From: Hippasteria phrygiana
Lineage: Eukaryota > Echinodermata > Asteroidea > Valvatida > Goniasteridae
Direction of reading: 5' to 3'
Length of the DNA: 64,000 nucleotides
Assembly (NCBI GenBank): GCA_037893225.1
Contig: JAZGUH010000088.1
Span: 1,152,501 to 1,216,500, forward strand
Both the position numbers and the translations under genes were made by a program. How positions within the stretch are numbered: the first letter of the stretch is position 1; every line of letters begins with the position of its first letter. Below, in pieces: positions 11,072-21,623 of the stretch. The notes beneath the pieces were generated by a model, which saw nothing but the letters and a program-made list of their open reading frames with translations, had not been told where the DNA came from and searched no databases.

Positions 11072-11602
11072 TCACTTCACCGGGCTCTGCTCATCACACT
11101 GCCCCTGCAAATACACCGGATGACACGGGTGGTGACCGAGTAGCAGTTGCCACGCTAACGCCGTCCGCGCCCGTAAAGCAGAGTCACCGAGAGCCGTCTC
11201 CGGAGCGGAGGGAAGGACAGCGCACTCCAGAAACAGCTCGGGCAAGAGATACACGGCCACACCCCGGCAGAGACTCACGGCCAACCACAGGGCGAGAATC
11301 ACAGCCAAACTCGCCAGGAAAAACTGCCACAGGGAGTCCAGAGTCTGGTCCCACTCGTCGGGTACCTGGAACCTCGTCGTATTATTCGGCAGGCGAATCC
11401 TGTCTGCAGACTGTGGTTTAGGTTCGCGGAGCGATTTTTGATGAGACAGGACTGTTTTCAGTTTTTGAACTTTGCCGGTAAGGCGTGCTAACTCGTCCTT
11501 TAGTGCGCTCTTCTGTTTGGCAAACTCATTGTCGTCGAGAAGCAAATCTCGCTGGACCTCAAAGGACTTGCGACGTCGGCGACGTCGCAGGTCCGGCGAC
11601 GT
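11072..11602 (-). CDS. Candidate terminal exon: leucine zipper plus hydrophobic helix (bZIP-like?)
   Basis: Reading from a possible acceptor (AG at 11603-11604, minus strand) the exon gives 176 residues to a TGA. It starts with six arginines (residues 6-11). Residues 20-55 then form heptads with L, F, L, L, L and a final HQ. The stretch QKSALKDELARLTGKVQKLK recalls FOS/BATF zippers such as KSALQ.E and LT.E...L. Residues 91-112 (LWQFFLASLAVILALWLAVS) look like a transmembrane helix, preceded by a WDQ turn. The arginine run lacks the bZIP consensus N..AA..C/SR, so the basic region would have to be in an upstream exon that I did not find. Alternatives are a coiled-coil membrane protein, or a spurious frame opposite a Ser/Pro/Arg-rich open frame. 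The GC content is higher than the flanks. Confidence 0.4.
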   Translation of the reverse strand, partial: TSPDLRRRRRRKSFEVQRDLLLDDNEFAKQKSALKDELARLTGKVQKLKTVLSHQKSLREPKPQSADRIRLPNNTTRFQVPDEWDQTLDSLWQFFLASLAVILALWLAVSLCRGVAVYLLPELFLECAVLPSAPETALGDSALRARTALAWQLLLGHHPCHPVYLQGQCDEQSPVK

Positions 11603-11639
11603 CTACGTAACCAAATCAGTTCAACCAATGACATGTTAT

Positions 11640-12680
11640 TTTTGTAATATCAGTGCCCGTACAACTGAATAGCCCTGATATGTAATGGCGTCACACACAC
11701 TGAGTTTACAATGTTTGCCAAGTGGGAACATGCCGGAAGACTGTTAGGTCTACAAAGTCTAATACGCTTTGACTCAACCGACGAATTACTTTCAGCTTAA
11801 AGGGCCTAAAGAAAAAGGATTTGTTTTGCCTGATGAGTTTCAAAAACATAGTCTTGGTGCTTGTCACAAAGACAGGAAGCAATGGATGTACGAAGTAATG
11901 AAGTCAATCTGTGTTTACCTCGTTTTTTGCGTCCATTCGTACCGCCAGGTGGGGAAGGAACAACGCGCTGTGATCACGGCATGCATTTCAGAACATACGA
12001 TTTGGCATCATGTCAATTTGGCCTGTTTTTGCGACAAGCACCAAACTATACGTTTTTCAAACACAAATAAGGAAGCAATTGTTTCGTTTAGGTCCCAAAT
12101 ACAAAGAAAAAAAAACTATCTTTAAAATAAGCATCTACAATGTACATTTTGTCGGAGAAACCACTGTACTACGACTTGTTGATAATGTCCACACGTCCCA
12201 ACTTGGCAAACGCGGTAAACACAGTGTGACGTCATTTTCTTCGTAAGTCTATTGACATCCCACCTTGGTACCACAGCGTCTTGTTCCGTTGTCATATGAA
12301 AATCAGACTCTTGTAAAAATCGGACTACTTTTTTCCCTATTGTTGGTTAAACCCTCTCACGTGACCGGCCACTCTCCTTAATCTTCACTTTAATAGGCAT
12401 TTGTAATACTAATAATGAGCCCGTATTCCATTGTGACTGAAATTCACGCTACACGGTCCCTACAACACCTGGCTTCACGAATGCAACGAGGTAAATACAT
12501 TATGTTTACGTCTCGGGTCTCTGAATAAACGTTGAAATTACATTGTATGCCCTGTCTAATTCAATTCCGACAATATAGTGGATGAAATGCCGTAGCTGCT
12601 TCATCATGCGTCGCATTAGATTCCAAGATGGCCAGCCAGGAAAGGGGACGTTTTTACTCGAACTATTCAGTTAGCGTTAG
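11640..12680. other. No gene seen
   Basis: Several short open frames, none with family signatures or splice context. Confidence 0.4.
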
Positions 12681-12689
12681 TGTACCCGA

Positions 12690-12830
12690 CTCAAGATCGT
12701 GGTGATACTACATATTGTTTGTTCGAGTCCAGCTAAAGGTCACGGTACTTGTGTCCTTGAGCAAGACACTTTCCCACAATTTGCTTCTCTCCACCCAGGA
12801 GTAAATGGGTACCGGTATGAGGGCAGTGAT
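12690..12830 (+). repeat. SINE-like fragment
   Basis: TTGTTCGAGTCC resembles a polymerase III B box and is followed by GTCCTTGAGCAAGACACTTT, CCACAATTTGCTTCTCTCC and CACCCAGGAGTAAATGGGTA. That string is typical of tRNA-derived SINE bodies in aquatic animals. I see no clear A box or tail. Confidence 0.45.
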
Positions 12831-13354
12831 GGTTATTGTTAGATTAGCTCGTGCGCTGAACTTGCGGCCGGGCCTCTATATACTCCGCAGGAAGTTGAGG
12901 TTTCAGGAATAATATGTCTGATGAGCAGGGGTAACAATGTAGCACCTTCAGCACATTGATCAATGTGCATATTTGCGCTATAGCGACAAAAAAGGCTCAC
13001 TTTTCTCCAACATGCACAATGTGGCATTAGGCCACGTGAACCAAATTAGACACAGTACAGTAGAAGCTTAGACCTCTGCAACAAATGCTGATGCAGCTTC
13101 GGTAAAGCCTCTCTAACTTTCGGCACAAGTGTGACAGTTGCTTTACACGTTAACTTTCTGCCCTGCCTATTATAGTACCAATCGACATCACGCGACCCTT
13201 TCTTTTTAGCATAGACACCTCATGCTCAGTAAACCGTGACTTGATCTGGGTGAGTGACCTATCACTGTAAAGAGACGAGATCTGAGGTTGTATAATGATA
13301 CTAATTTGGTGACATCAGTTTGATATCATGTATATTTTAGGTTCAATTCCGATA

Positions 13355-13503
13355 TGTTGGTTTATACTCACGTTTATTTGTACATTATAAATATATTTTT
13401 TTGCGATATGACTATATTATAGTCATAGCGCAAAAAATATATTTATAATGTACAGTGTACATGTACATATGTGAGTACAAATAAACGTGAGTATAAACCA
13501 ACA
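13355..13503. repeat. Near-perfect hairpin of about 150 bases
   Basis: TGTTGGTTTATACTCACGTT at the left is matched by its reverse complement ending at 13503. Inner arms share ATTATAAATATATTTTTT and TATGACTATA around a centre near 13416. The right arm has an extra TACATGTAC stretch. A MITE-type hairpin; target duplication unclear. Confidence 0.7.
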
Positions 13504-14580
13504 TTATATTAGACAGACAAAACCGAGTAGAGTACGTGTACAGACACCGTTTGCTTTGGCTAGGCTGCTAAATCGATTCCCATCCTACCTTGTGGATTTC
13601 ACCAATAATCTCTGCACCGCTTTGAATTCGCACGCGAAGCTCTCCGCTAGTGGAATTTGTGGATTTGGTGGTCCTGCCAATCCGTCGGTTTGCCGCCATT
13701 ATTTGCCGACTGTTAGAGCTTACTGGCCTGCAACCCTTTGAATGTGATATTGTACGGGTATGTTGTATGCACAGAACACCTGGTTGTTATTGAACTGCAT
13801 GCAGTGACCCGTACGGTCCAAGGCATAAAATATCAATAACTTAAATATCATCAATAGTCTTTACCTTGTTTTTACGGTCGACATAATGCATTGTGCGTGC
13901 ACGAAGTTAATCCGACTGATTCAATGTCGGGGGAGGATTTTGTACCATATAGTTGGCGCGAAATACATGCGTATGTGTATACCCAGTTGGGTTATTAATA
14001 GAGGGAGTGTTTATACCAGAGGTCCCTTGTGTCAATTCCTGTGTAAACACTCCAACCAACCGAATCGCTCACCAATTATAATCTGATACGCTGTCAACGC
14101 GGTCCCAGATACGCGATATTCTGGGAACCCAAAACCCAAGGCAACAATCCTACATAATTCATAGGTTAATTTGTAACACTGAGCCTCGTTGCCTTAAGGT
14201 TACTTCAGAAAAGGAAAACCATGTTCGAGCAGCTTTGAGTAATACGCACAGACTACAGGACACAGTCACATGCCTATTGACAGCAGAGGTGCGTTCCACT
14301 CACGCGAACTTTCCAAATTTTCCATTGGATGTGCACAATAAATTGGCGAACGTGTGCATTGTTTGCGTTAGTAGTGCAACGCACCCCTGGTCAACGTCCT
14401 TCGCCACAACAATGTTAATAGCGCCCTCTTGCGGCATCGGATTTTGGTGGGCGGACCTTTCCGACTCAGTATTTGGGGAAAACTATGGTAGGTGCAAATG
14501 AATAATGAACATTTGAATGCAACACCTACCGAAAAAACAACAAGAAGTCTAAACAAATGGAAAATTCAAACTACATGATG
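13504..14580. other. No gene seen
   Basis: No exon or repeat boundary recognised. Confidence 0.4.
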
Positions 14581-14850
14581 TTGCTTGTTAAAGGTAATAA
14601 TCATTTGCAAACATAAAAAACTACCGAATTATGAAATACCTTACTTGACTTAGTAAATTATAGTGTCAAGCATCCTGTGGAATCATGGCACCTGGGTGTG
14701 CTGTCATTTTCAAGAAAATTTGAATTTTTTTTTCCAGCGATTTTTAATTTCCAACGATGTTCGGTTGACCATCGTTGTTAAATAGTCTAGTTCCCCAGCC
14801 TGATAATTATAAGACGTCTATAAACTGCTTATTCCTACAGCAAGAACCCC
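14580..14850 (+). repeat. Dispersed repeat family A, copy 1
   Basis: Contains AACTACCGAATTATGAAATA, ACTTGACT.AGTAAAT and TCCTGTGGAATCATGGCACC followed by GTGTGCTGTCATTTT. Further copies lie at 41825-42110 and, interrupted by a hairpin, at 43997-44420. Non-coding. Confidence 0.7.
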
Positions 14851-16615
14851 TATGTCATTCTTGTGAGTGAAAAAGCACTTTCTGAACATTTCCTCCACCT
14901 AACTGCAACTCAACAAATTGGGCAACGTGGATACAGGGAACAGTTAGAAAGCTGCAACTTTGTTGAAATTCTGACACTACTCGGTGAACAGGACGAGGTG
15001 GTACGAAACCACATGGAAGGTCCAAAGAGAGTTAAATACCTCAGTCCTAATATCCAAAATGAGATTTTGGAACTGATGGCCAAGATGGTTCGGGAAGAAA
15101 TAAGTGGTGAGTTGGCATACTCAAAACAGTTCTCCATCATGGTTGACGAGGACATAAGCAACAGGGAACAGCTCTCAGTGGTGGTGAGATATGTGTATCA
15201 GAACTGCATCCATGAAGAGTTCCTTGCCTTTTCGAGACTGCATGAGCTGAACGCAAGATATCTGAAAGACAGGATGGCTGAAGTGCTGAGAGAATGTGCA
15301 ATAAACTCAAAGGATTGCGTTGGACAGACTTACGACGGTGCGTCAGTCATGAGTGGCGTGAATCAAGGTGTGCAGGAACTGCAGTTCAGAGAAGAGTTCG
15401 CCCCACATGCAGTATATATCCACTGCTTTAACCACAGGCTGAAGTGGGTCATCGTGGACAGCGTTAGGTGTGTAAGGCTGGCTGATTCTTTCTTCTGTAC
15501 ACTGGAAAAGTTGTACGTTTTCATGTCTTCCCACACACCTCATGAAATATTTCTCAAGGAGCAGGAGAGTAGTTAGCACCAAGACACCAGCCACGCAAAC
15601 TAAAAAAACTGAGTGACACCAGATGGTCATGTCAGTACACATCTTGCCAAGTACTCTTGGATACTCTCCCAGCCGTTCTTTCATCCCTCAAGAAAATGGC
15701 AACGACACACACAGGAAAGAGATGCAGTGATGCACAGGGATTGCTAATGAACATCAACTTTGGGTTTCTGGTGTGTCTTGTGATGTTTACCCATGTGCTC
15801 AAGAAGACAAAACTACTATCAGATATGCTGCAGTCCCCAAAGCTGGATCTTTCTGCTGCTGACATGGTCGACACAGTGAAAGAAGACCTCACTGAAGAGG
15901 GGAATGACACCTCTTGGCATAATATCTGGGAACAGGTAGAGCAGGTTGCTAATGATGTCGGGATAAAGGAAACAGCACGGCGATCGCATAGCAGAGCAAC
16001 TGTATAGCTGATAGCATTGTCGAAGAGACAGTAGGTCAAAGGGAGAACATCACAAGCGAGAAAGAGTACTGTACTAGGTTATACTATCCTGTGCTAGATC
16101 CCCTTCTAAATGAAATGAACTCAAGGTTCAGTAACACAAACAAACAGCTGATGAAATCGACAGCAGCACTGGATCCTCGTAACTCTAACTTCTTGGACTT
16201 TGGGCAACTGAAACCCATGGCCGAGAAATATTCAAGTGATCCCATATTCCTTGATATTGATCTGCGTCAAGCAAAGAGACTCATACAGTCTAAAACAGGA
16301 GAGGGGATCCCCATCACTAATATGATTCAAATAGCAGAGTTCTTGAGCCCCTTCAAAGATGCCTTCCCATGAATTGCGCTTGTTCTTCCACCAACCTCAG
16401 CCTCATGTGAACGGAGCTTCTCGTCAATGCGTCAGATTAAGAGCTACCTCCGCAACTGTATGTCTGACACAAAGCTGTCCTCAGTAGCAGTTCTTGCCAT
16501 CCATCCACAAAGATCCAAGGCAATCGACCTGGATGAGTTTGTTTCTACCTTTTCAGGAAAGCACAACAACAGAAAAATCCAGTTGCTTAAATTTTTGTTG
16601 GTAAGATTTGATAAC
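14851..16615 (+). pseudogene. Dead hAT-superfamily transposase (ZMYM1/ZNF862-like)
   Basis: Three frame segments give one transposase. The first (to about 15575) has FSIMVDEDISNREQLSVVVRY, the usual first catalytic Asp region of DUF4371-type hAT proteins, then CVGQTYDGASVMSGVNQGVQ and AVYIHCFNHRLKWV. After a frameshift, LSDTRWSCQ and the following helix region continue. The third segment (from about 16020) ends in the hAT C-terminal dimerisation block: PPTSASCERSFSSMRQIKSY then LRNCMS.TKLSSVAVLAI. There is an in-frame TGA just before this block (about 16370-16372) and another break near 16000. The N-terminal zinc finger is absent. It is inactive; relatives are often annotated as zinc finger MYM-type protein 1-like. 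Confidence 0.85.
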
Positions 16616-17033
16616 AACGGTAGCGTAACTCCCTGTGGTTTGTGTTTCAGAAAGTATAACGGCTATAGCATTTTGTTTACGTCCATATACACGGTAGGCT
16701 TGTATCAGTCCAAAAACGAAAAAGGCAAGCCGCAGTTCAATTAATTTCAGTGCCCCCTTGAAAAAATGTGTGCACCCCCAGGTGCCCCCCCCCCCCCCCC
16801 CGATGTTTCACCCTAGTTATCGTGACTGCCTCATACAACAAAATACAACTTCGGGTCGTCAGTATACGGTATTTCACTTTGTTATTAAGTATGACAATAA
16901 GAAACGATGTTCCAGAAATGTTTTAAGAATGGTTTACTTCCTTAATGCCACACATATCAGTAGAAATCTAAACAACTTTGTACAACTGATGCTACTTATC
17001 CCATTATAATGAAATGTTTATGAAAATTGTACT
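16616..17033. other. No gene; C run
   Basis: CAGTGCCCCC at 16749 and a C run at about 16787-16801 resemble a C-rich hAT end, possibly the right end of the dead transposon. No matching left end was found. Confidence 0.3.
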
Positions 17034-17165
17034 CATTATTTGATCTGTAATTTTATTGAATGGGTCGTTTACCATGTAAATCCTGGCTAGACATGAATTA
17101 GCCTGGATTTACATGATAAATGGATCAATCATTTGGCATTCAATAAAATTACTGATTAAATAATG
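17034..17165. repeat. Hairpin element of about 130 bases
   Basis: CATTATTTGATCTGTAATTT pairs with AATTACTGATTAAATAATG. Inner arms CATGTAAATCC.GGCTA and TAGCC.GGATTTACATG pair around 17096. Confidence 0.7.
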
Positions 17166-17923
17166 AATACGATTTTCTTAAATAATTTATAATAGTGTAA
17201 AAGATATTTACATTACCGGCATCTTAAGTGTCTCACATCATCACAAATATTATTACAGATACCTGCAGATGTTTAGTGGGCATCGGATTGATCCTCAAAT
17301 TGAAAAAAAGTACAAATTAAAAAAGTATAGAAATTGTATAATTTTCGGAATCTTATTGAGCATTTTGTTATCCATGTACACAGAAATACATATACACATG
17401 CAAAAATATTAGAGCCTTGTTTGGGGGAAAACTGAAATAAAATGGGATCATGGTAATAATGTTAGGCAAAATTCATAATGCGAAACTGAAATTGTGTCAA
17501 CGCAGATACCGAAGGGTACATTAGGCTTTGCAGAGAGCTGACCGAGATATGAGTTGTATGATTGCAGAACAGCAAGAATTCAAACAAAGTGGGCGGTGGG
17601 TATACGAGCGAAGTCGAGATGCCGTAATCATGAAGTGCAGGGCTCGCTGGTGGTACCCCTCAACCACCTGATAATGAAGGAAGCGACTATCATGACGGCA
17701 GAACACACAAGAATCCTGCTACATATCTGGGCCATCCGTGCCTCCTTGAGCTTGGCGGCTCGCTGATGGCGTCTCCTTTGGTATAATTCGGTGCAGTCGC
17801 TCAGCTTCATCTCAAGTTGCTGTGAAAGTTACAACATGACAGCGCACCGAGAAAGTTTGACTTTTGAGGTTGGTTATTTAAAAAGCAAAAAAAAGCTCAA
17901 AAAGACGGAGAAGGGGGTGGCTG
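17166..17923. other. No supported gene
   Basis: A 60-residue minus-strand frame (17628-17810) has basic and hydrophobic stretches but no recognisable family. Confidence 0.35.
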
Positions 17924-18326
17924 CAGGGGCGGATCCAGGATTTTTTTTGCGGGGGGGGTGGGGTTCTGAAATTTGCCCAGAAAGGTGACTCCCAAAATGT
18001 TTCGTCTGCGAAACAATTTTTTCAAGGGGGGACCGGGAGGGGGCTGATACACTTTCTCACAGTTGGTGGCGCCATTTAACCTCTTTGTTTTGTTTTTACC
18101 CATAGGCAAAAAAGGGACCTGTAGGGTTTCTTCTTTTCTGGTTTGCAACTTTATGCGTAGGCCCCTACAAGAAAAGAAAACAAATAGCAACGAGCAGGGA
18201 GGGTTTCTACCCCCAACCCCCAACCCCCCCCCCCCCGATCCGCGCCTGTGCTGAATGCATGTGGCTCGTACGGTAAGGAAAGGGCAAATTTCGACCCCCA
18301 AAACTCCCCCTCTGGATCCGCCCCTA
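17924..18326. mobile_element. C-rich hAT-type element(s), CAGGGGCGGATCCAGG ends
   Basis: CAGGGGCGGATCCAGG at 17924 is followed by T and G runs. A right end CCGATCCGCGCCTG closes at 18248, and another, GGATCCGCCCCTAG, lies at about 18313-18326, suggesting two overlapping or nested copies. No clean target duplication was found. The long minus-strand frame over this region is a repeat artefact. Confidence 0.55.
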
Positions 18327-18715
18327 GGAAGGGCTACAACTTCCACAAAATTATCTTCCCAAACATTTTGCCTTTTGCCCCTCTTCCATATTTTTGTAGA
18401 GATTTGTTTAGAACGTCTGAAAGTTTCGAAAATAATCGAAATTAACAAAAATGTTAAAAAGTTCTTGTGTGGCAAGAGTATCGGCAAATATTTCCGTATT
18501 TGAAGCTGAATTAAAACAAGCCCATGATTATAGTGAGAGCATTATGTTCTGAACAGGCCTCGGGCCCAGAATTTCAAAAATAGACTCGCCCACACGTTAT
18601 CCATCAACTGGAAAGAGGCAATAGGCGAGATTTTTAAAAGTGATATGAAGAGGCATTTCTGACTAACATAGCCCCTTACCTAATTAAGTTCGAAAATTTA
18701 TGTTACCAACCTCAA

Positions 18716-18900
18716 CACTGTAAAAATGGCGTTTAGATTTTAAACACATTATTTTCTTGTACCCACTTTTTTGACACGTTTAGCTTACGACATGTTTTGA
18801 TTTAACATTTAGCTTTGTGACGTGTACCGGGATAACACTTTAGCATTTAAACACTTTTTAGAAACAATGTTTAGAAAAAGTGTTTAAATGCTAGAACGTG
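18716..18900. mobile_element. Divergent GTTTAG-type MITE
   Basis: CACTGTAAAAATGGCGTTTA and inverted GTGTTTAAATGC...GTG blocks with CGTTTAGCTT and AACATTTAGC recall the TA-flanked MITE at 8939-9161. Ends are not exact. Confidence 0.45.
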
Positions 18901-18989
18901 TTGTTCTACCATATTTTCTAAAATAGTCGGATTCCACTACGCCTTGGCATTAATTTTGTGTTGAAAAGATATCTTTACCAGACTAGTCG

Positions 18990-19215
18990 GCACCCTTTCT
19001 GTGCTTTGCTATTTTTAGTTTTTTTTCTTCGAAACCCTGGCTCGTCGGCTTCGGCTTTGGCTTCGTCTCCGACTTCTGAATAACTGAGAAGCAAACCAAA
19101 TGTAATATTCTGTTTGCTTTCATAATCAACCGAATGAATGTTTCTGAAGCAGAACATGCTACAAAAATTTAGAATATTTCGGAGACGAAGCCGAAGCCGA
19201 AGCCGAAGCCAAAAA
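18990..19215. repeat. Imperfect hairpin with CGGCTTCGGCTT arms
   Basis: TCGGCTTCGGCTTTGGCTTC, then GTCTCCG, near 19045 is the reverse complement of CGGAGACGAAGCCGAAGCC near 19181, which extends into two further GAAGCC units. Confidence 0.5.
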
Positions 19216-19891
19216 ACTTAGTATATTTTAGTATGACAACCTGACGTCTCTGCCAAATTCTTGCATTTGTCTTATCATCTCACCCTAAGTCTATCCTGTA
19301 GAGCTAGGATACCCTCCTTGATATCCCTCTCAGCGAGCACCTTGACCGACATTCTGTCTAGTGTCTGGTCATTCTCACCCTGGACACTGTCTGCTTTTCT
19401 TGGGCTTTCAGTGGTCTTTGTTGGTTTGGTTTCCTGTGTCGAAATTACCATGAAAACGAGGATTGCATCTTTTACAGCTATAGTTTCTATGATGTTGGAT
19501 AACAATTTACTTCGGTGTAAAGGTTTTAATCGGTCATCCGGATCGTCGTATCCCGGGGAAGGGAGAGGGGTTGGGGCGCTCGGAGCTTGAGCAGTAACTA
19601 TAAAAGGCATGAAGTTGGAACACAAAGTGTGATATTTCACTAGGCCTACATGTCCAGTTACATTCCATCTATAGACTGAATTATTTAAATATTTATTCAA
19701 CATGTGATATTTGTCTTGGAAGTTGGACAGATTCGGGCAAGTTTTGTACCATTCGAACATTAGTTGCCTGAGAAATTTGACATTTCATGAACAATTTCGG
19801 ACTCTGGTGTAACAGGGACACCGTGTGTCTTTTACATCTTGTTGTCGTGTTGCAAGATTTATTGTACAAACCTTTTCTGCATACTAATACA
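19216..19891. other. No gene seen
   Basis: Open frames on both strands but no family signature. The minus frame to 19760 is partly low complexity. Confidence 0.35.
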
Positions 19892-20059
19892 CACTGGCGG
19901 CGGAACAGGGGGCCATTGCTCCCCCACCCCACCTTTTCCACTTTGGGCAATTGCCCCCCCCCCCCCCCCCCACTTTTGGCAGTTCTGCATAAAGAAAAAC
20001 ATAGCACCGGCGCTGCTTTGCCCCCCCCCCCCCCTTTCAAAAGTGTTCCGCCGCCCCTG
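19892..20059. mobile_element. Small C-rich hAT-type element
   Basis: CACTGGCGGCGGAAC on the left and GTTCCGCCGCCCCTG on the right are inverted repeats around two C runs. The ends are of the same GC-rich type as those at 5204 and 17924. The target duplication is not clean. Confidence 0.55.
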
Positions 20060-20470
20060 ATAATAAATGACCACAAAATGGAACCATACCGGTACGTATT
20101 TTTATAAGGTTATTGTAGATAAAATTACAAGGGATATGTTGAAAAATATGTGTTAACGCAGCAAATATCACACTAGGGTACCGTACGTGTCAAATCGTTT
20201 ATAGCTATACTGATTTACTTGTATTTCAGATAAGAGTAACTAACTTAAAGCTTGTTGGGATCTATTCTGTGTGTTTAAACATGCATAGCAAAACTGTGTA
20301 GTGATATGTAGAAGTACTGAAATTGCCTCACAACAGGTTCTGGATGTAACAGGGACACCGTGCTCTAACTTGGTCGAATGACCGATAGAGCTTTGTGTGT
20401 CCATTCTGCAGTGTTGTAGTACTCGTACTCGGTACTCGTACTCGAGTACTACTCGAGTACCATTTTTATC

Positions 20471-20698
20471 GTACTCGTACTCGTACTCGTACTCGTACTC
20501 GTACTCGTACTCGTACTCGTACTCGTACTCGTACTCGTACTCGTACTCGTACTCGTACTCGTACTCGTACTCGTACTCGTACTCGTACTCGTACTCGTAC
20601 TCGTACTCGTACTCGTACTCGTACTCGTACTCGTACTCGTACTCGTACTCGTACTCGTACTCGTACTCGTACTCGTACTCGTACTCGTACTCGTACTC
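20471..20698. repeat. Pure GTACTC hexanucleotide repeat, 38 units
   Basis: 228 bases of uninterrupted GTACTC. It is open in all frames (giving Tyr-Glu, Thr-Arg, Ser-Tyr or Val-Arg dipeptides), which explains the long open frames here; none is a gene. It is the expanded subterminal repeat of the hAT-type element. Confidence 0.95.
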
Positions 20699-21331
20699 CA
20701 ACTGACGGTACTCGTACTCGGGCAGCAAAGTACTTGAACTCGACGTGTCGAAATTGTACTCGATCATCAAGGTACTCGTACTCGAATAGCAATACCCGAA
20801 AAAAAAACGTATGGCTTGACTTACCACGGCCTCACTGATTATTTTATCGATACTTTCAAATGGTTGATTGCAGGGAAATCGACTTCCTCTGCGCACCGTC
20901 CGGACAAATTCGCTTGTACCCCCCGCTACGGAAGCGTATATGACCATCCACGATACTGCGTTACTGCGATAAAATAGCTTGGAAACGTGGAATTCCGTGA
21001 TAAGTTTTCGCGGAATCGTAGAATTCCGTGATAATTGTTCGTGGAAACGTGGAATTCTGTGATAAGCTATCACAGAAACGTGGAGTTCCGTGATAAGTTA
21101 TCGCGGAATCGTGGAATTTCATGATAAGTTATCGTGGAAACGTGGAATTCCATGATGGACTATCACGGAAACGTGGAATACCGTGATAGGTTATCGTGGG
21201 AACCCGGATTGCCTTGGTTGCGTATCATGGAAACATAGAATGCCGTGATATTTTATCTGGCAATGCGGATGCGGAATGTACGGAAGCGTATTTAGGACAT
21301 GACGAAAAAATTGTGTACCGTTTGTACTGTC

Positions 21332-21622
21332 TGTACATAAGAATTATAGAAATCCGCAACGTGAACTCGCTGTACGTTTGATCTTTATTATCTTCTTCTG
21401 ATAGCAGACTCGTGTTTCGATATAACGTGTGTATGTAGCATCTAGCATGTAACGTCTAATGGTGTCTAGCGCTGTCTAGCGGTTCACTATAATCAAACAC
21501 ACATGGACATACTTTAAGTTTCATGCGTAACACACAATAAAGGGACGTATACCGTTCTGTAATTATTTAAGTCACAAACTAAACTAACCAAAGAAACTAA
21601 TGAGACCAATTAATCGACAACA
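21332..21622 (-). repeat. LTR-like block, copy 1
   Basis: Read on the minus strand it begins TGTTGTCGATTAATTGGTCT and ends ATTCTTATGTACA, that is TG...CA, with AATAAAG as a possible polyadenylation signal about 55 bases from the end. Copies 2 (24562-24854, plus) and 3 (28819-29139, minus) share the same boundaries, which supports these being LTR ends. In all copies the base pairs outside TGTTG continue into the same internal segment. Confidence 0.6.
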
Positions 21623-21623
21623 G

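Noticed and set aside
11011..11421. Plus-strand Ser/Pro/Arg-rich frame opposite the zipper exon
   Set aside because: Low-complexity composition expected from the antisense of a hydrophobic, GC-rich coding exon; no domain. It remains the main alternative if the minus-strand exon fails.
17897..18487. 196-residue minus-strand frame rich in Pro and Gly
   Set aside because: Produced by C and G runs of hAT-type elements; no conserved domain.
20395..20838. Long open frames of Tyr-Glu, Thr-Arg, Ser-Tyr or Val-Arg dipeptides on both strands
   Set aside because: They are the six-frame translation of a pure GTACTC repeat, which has no stop codon in any frame; no other protein feature supports a gene.
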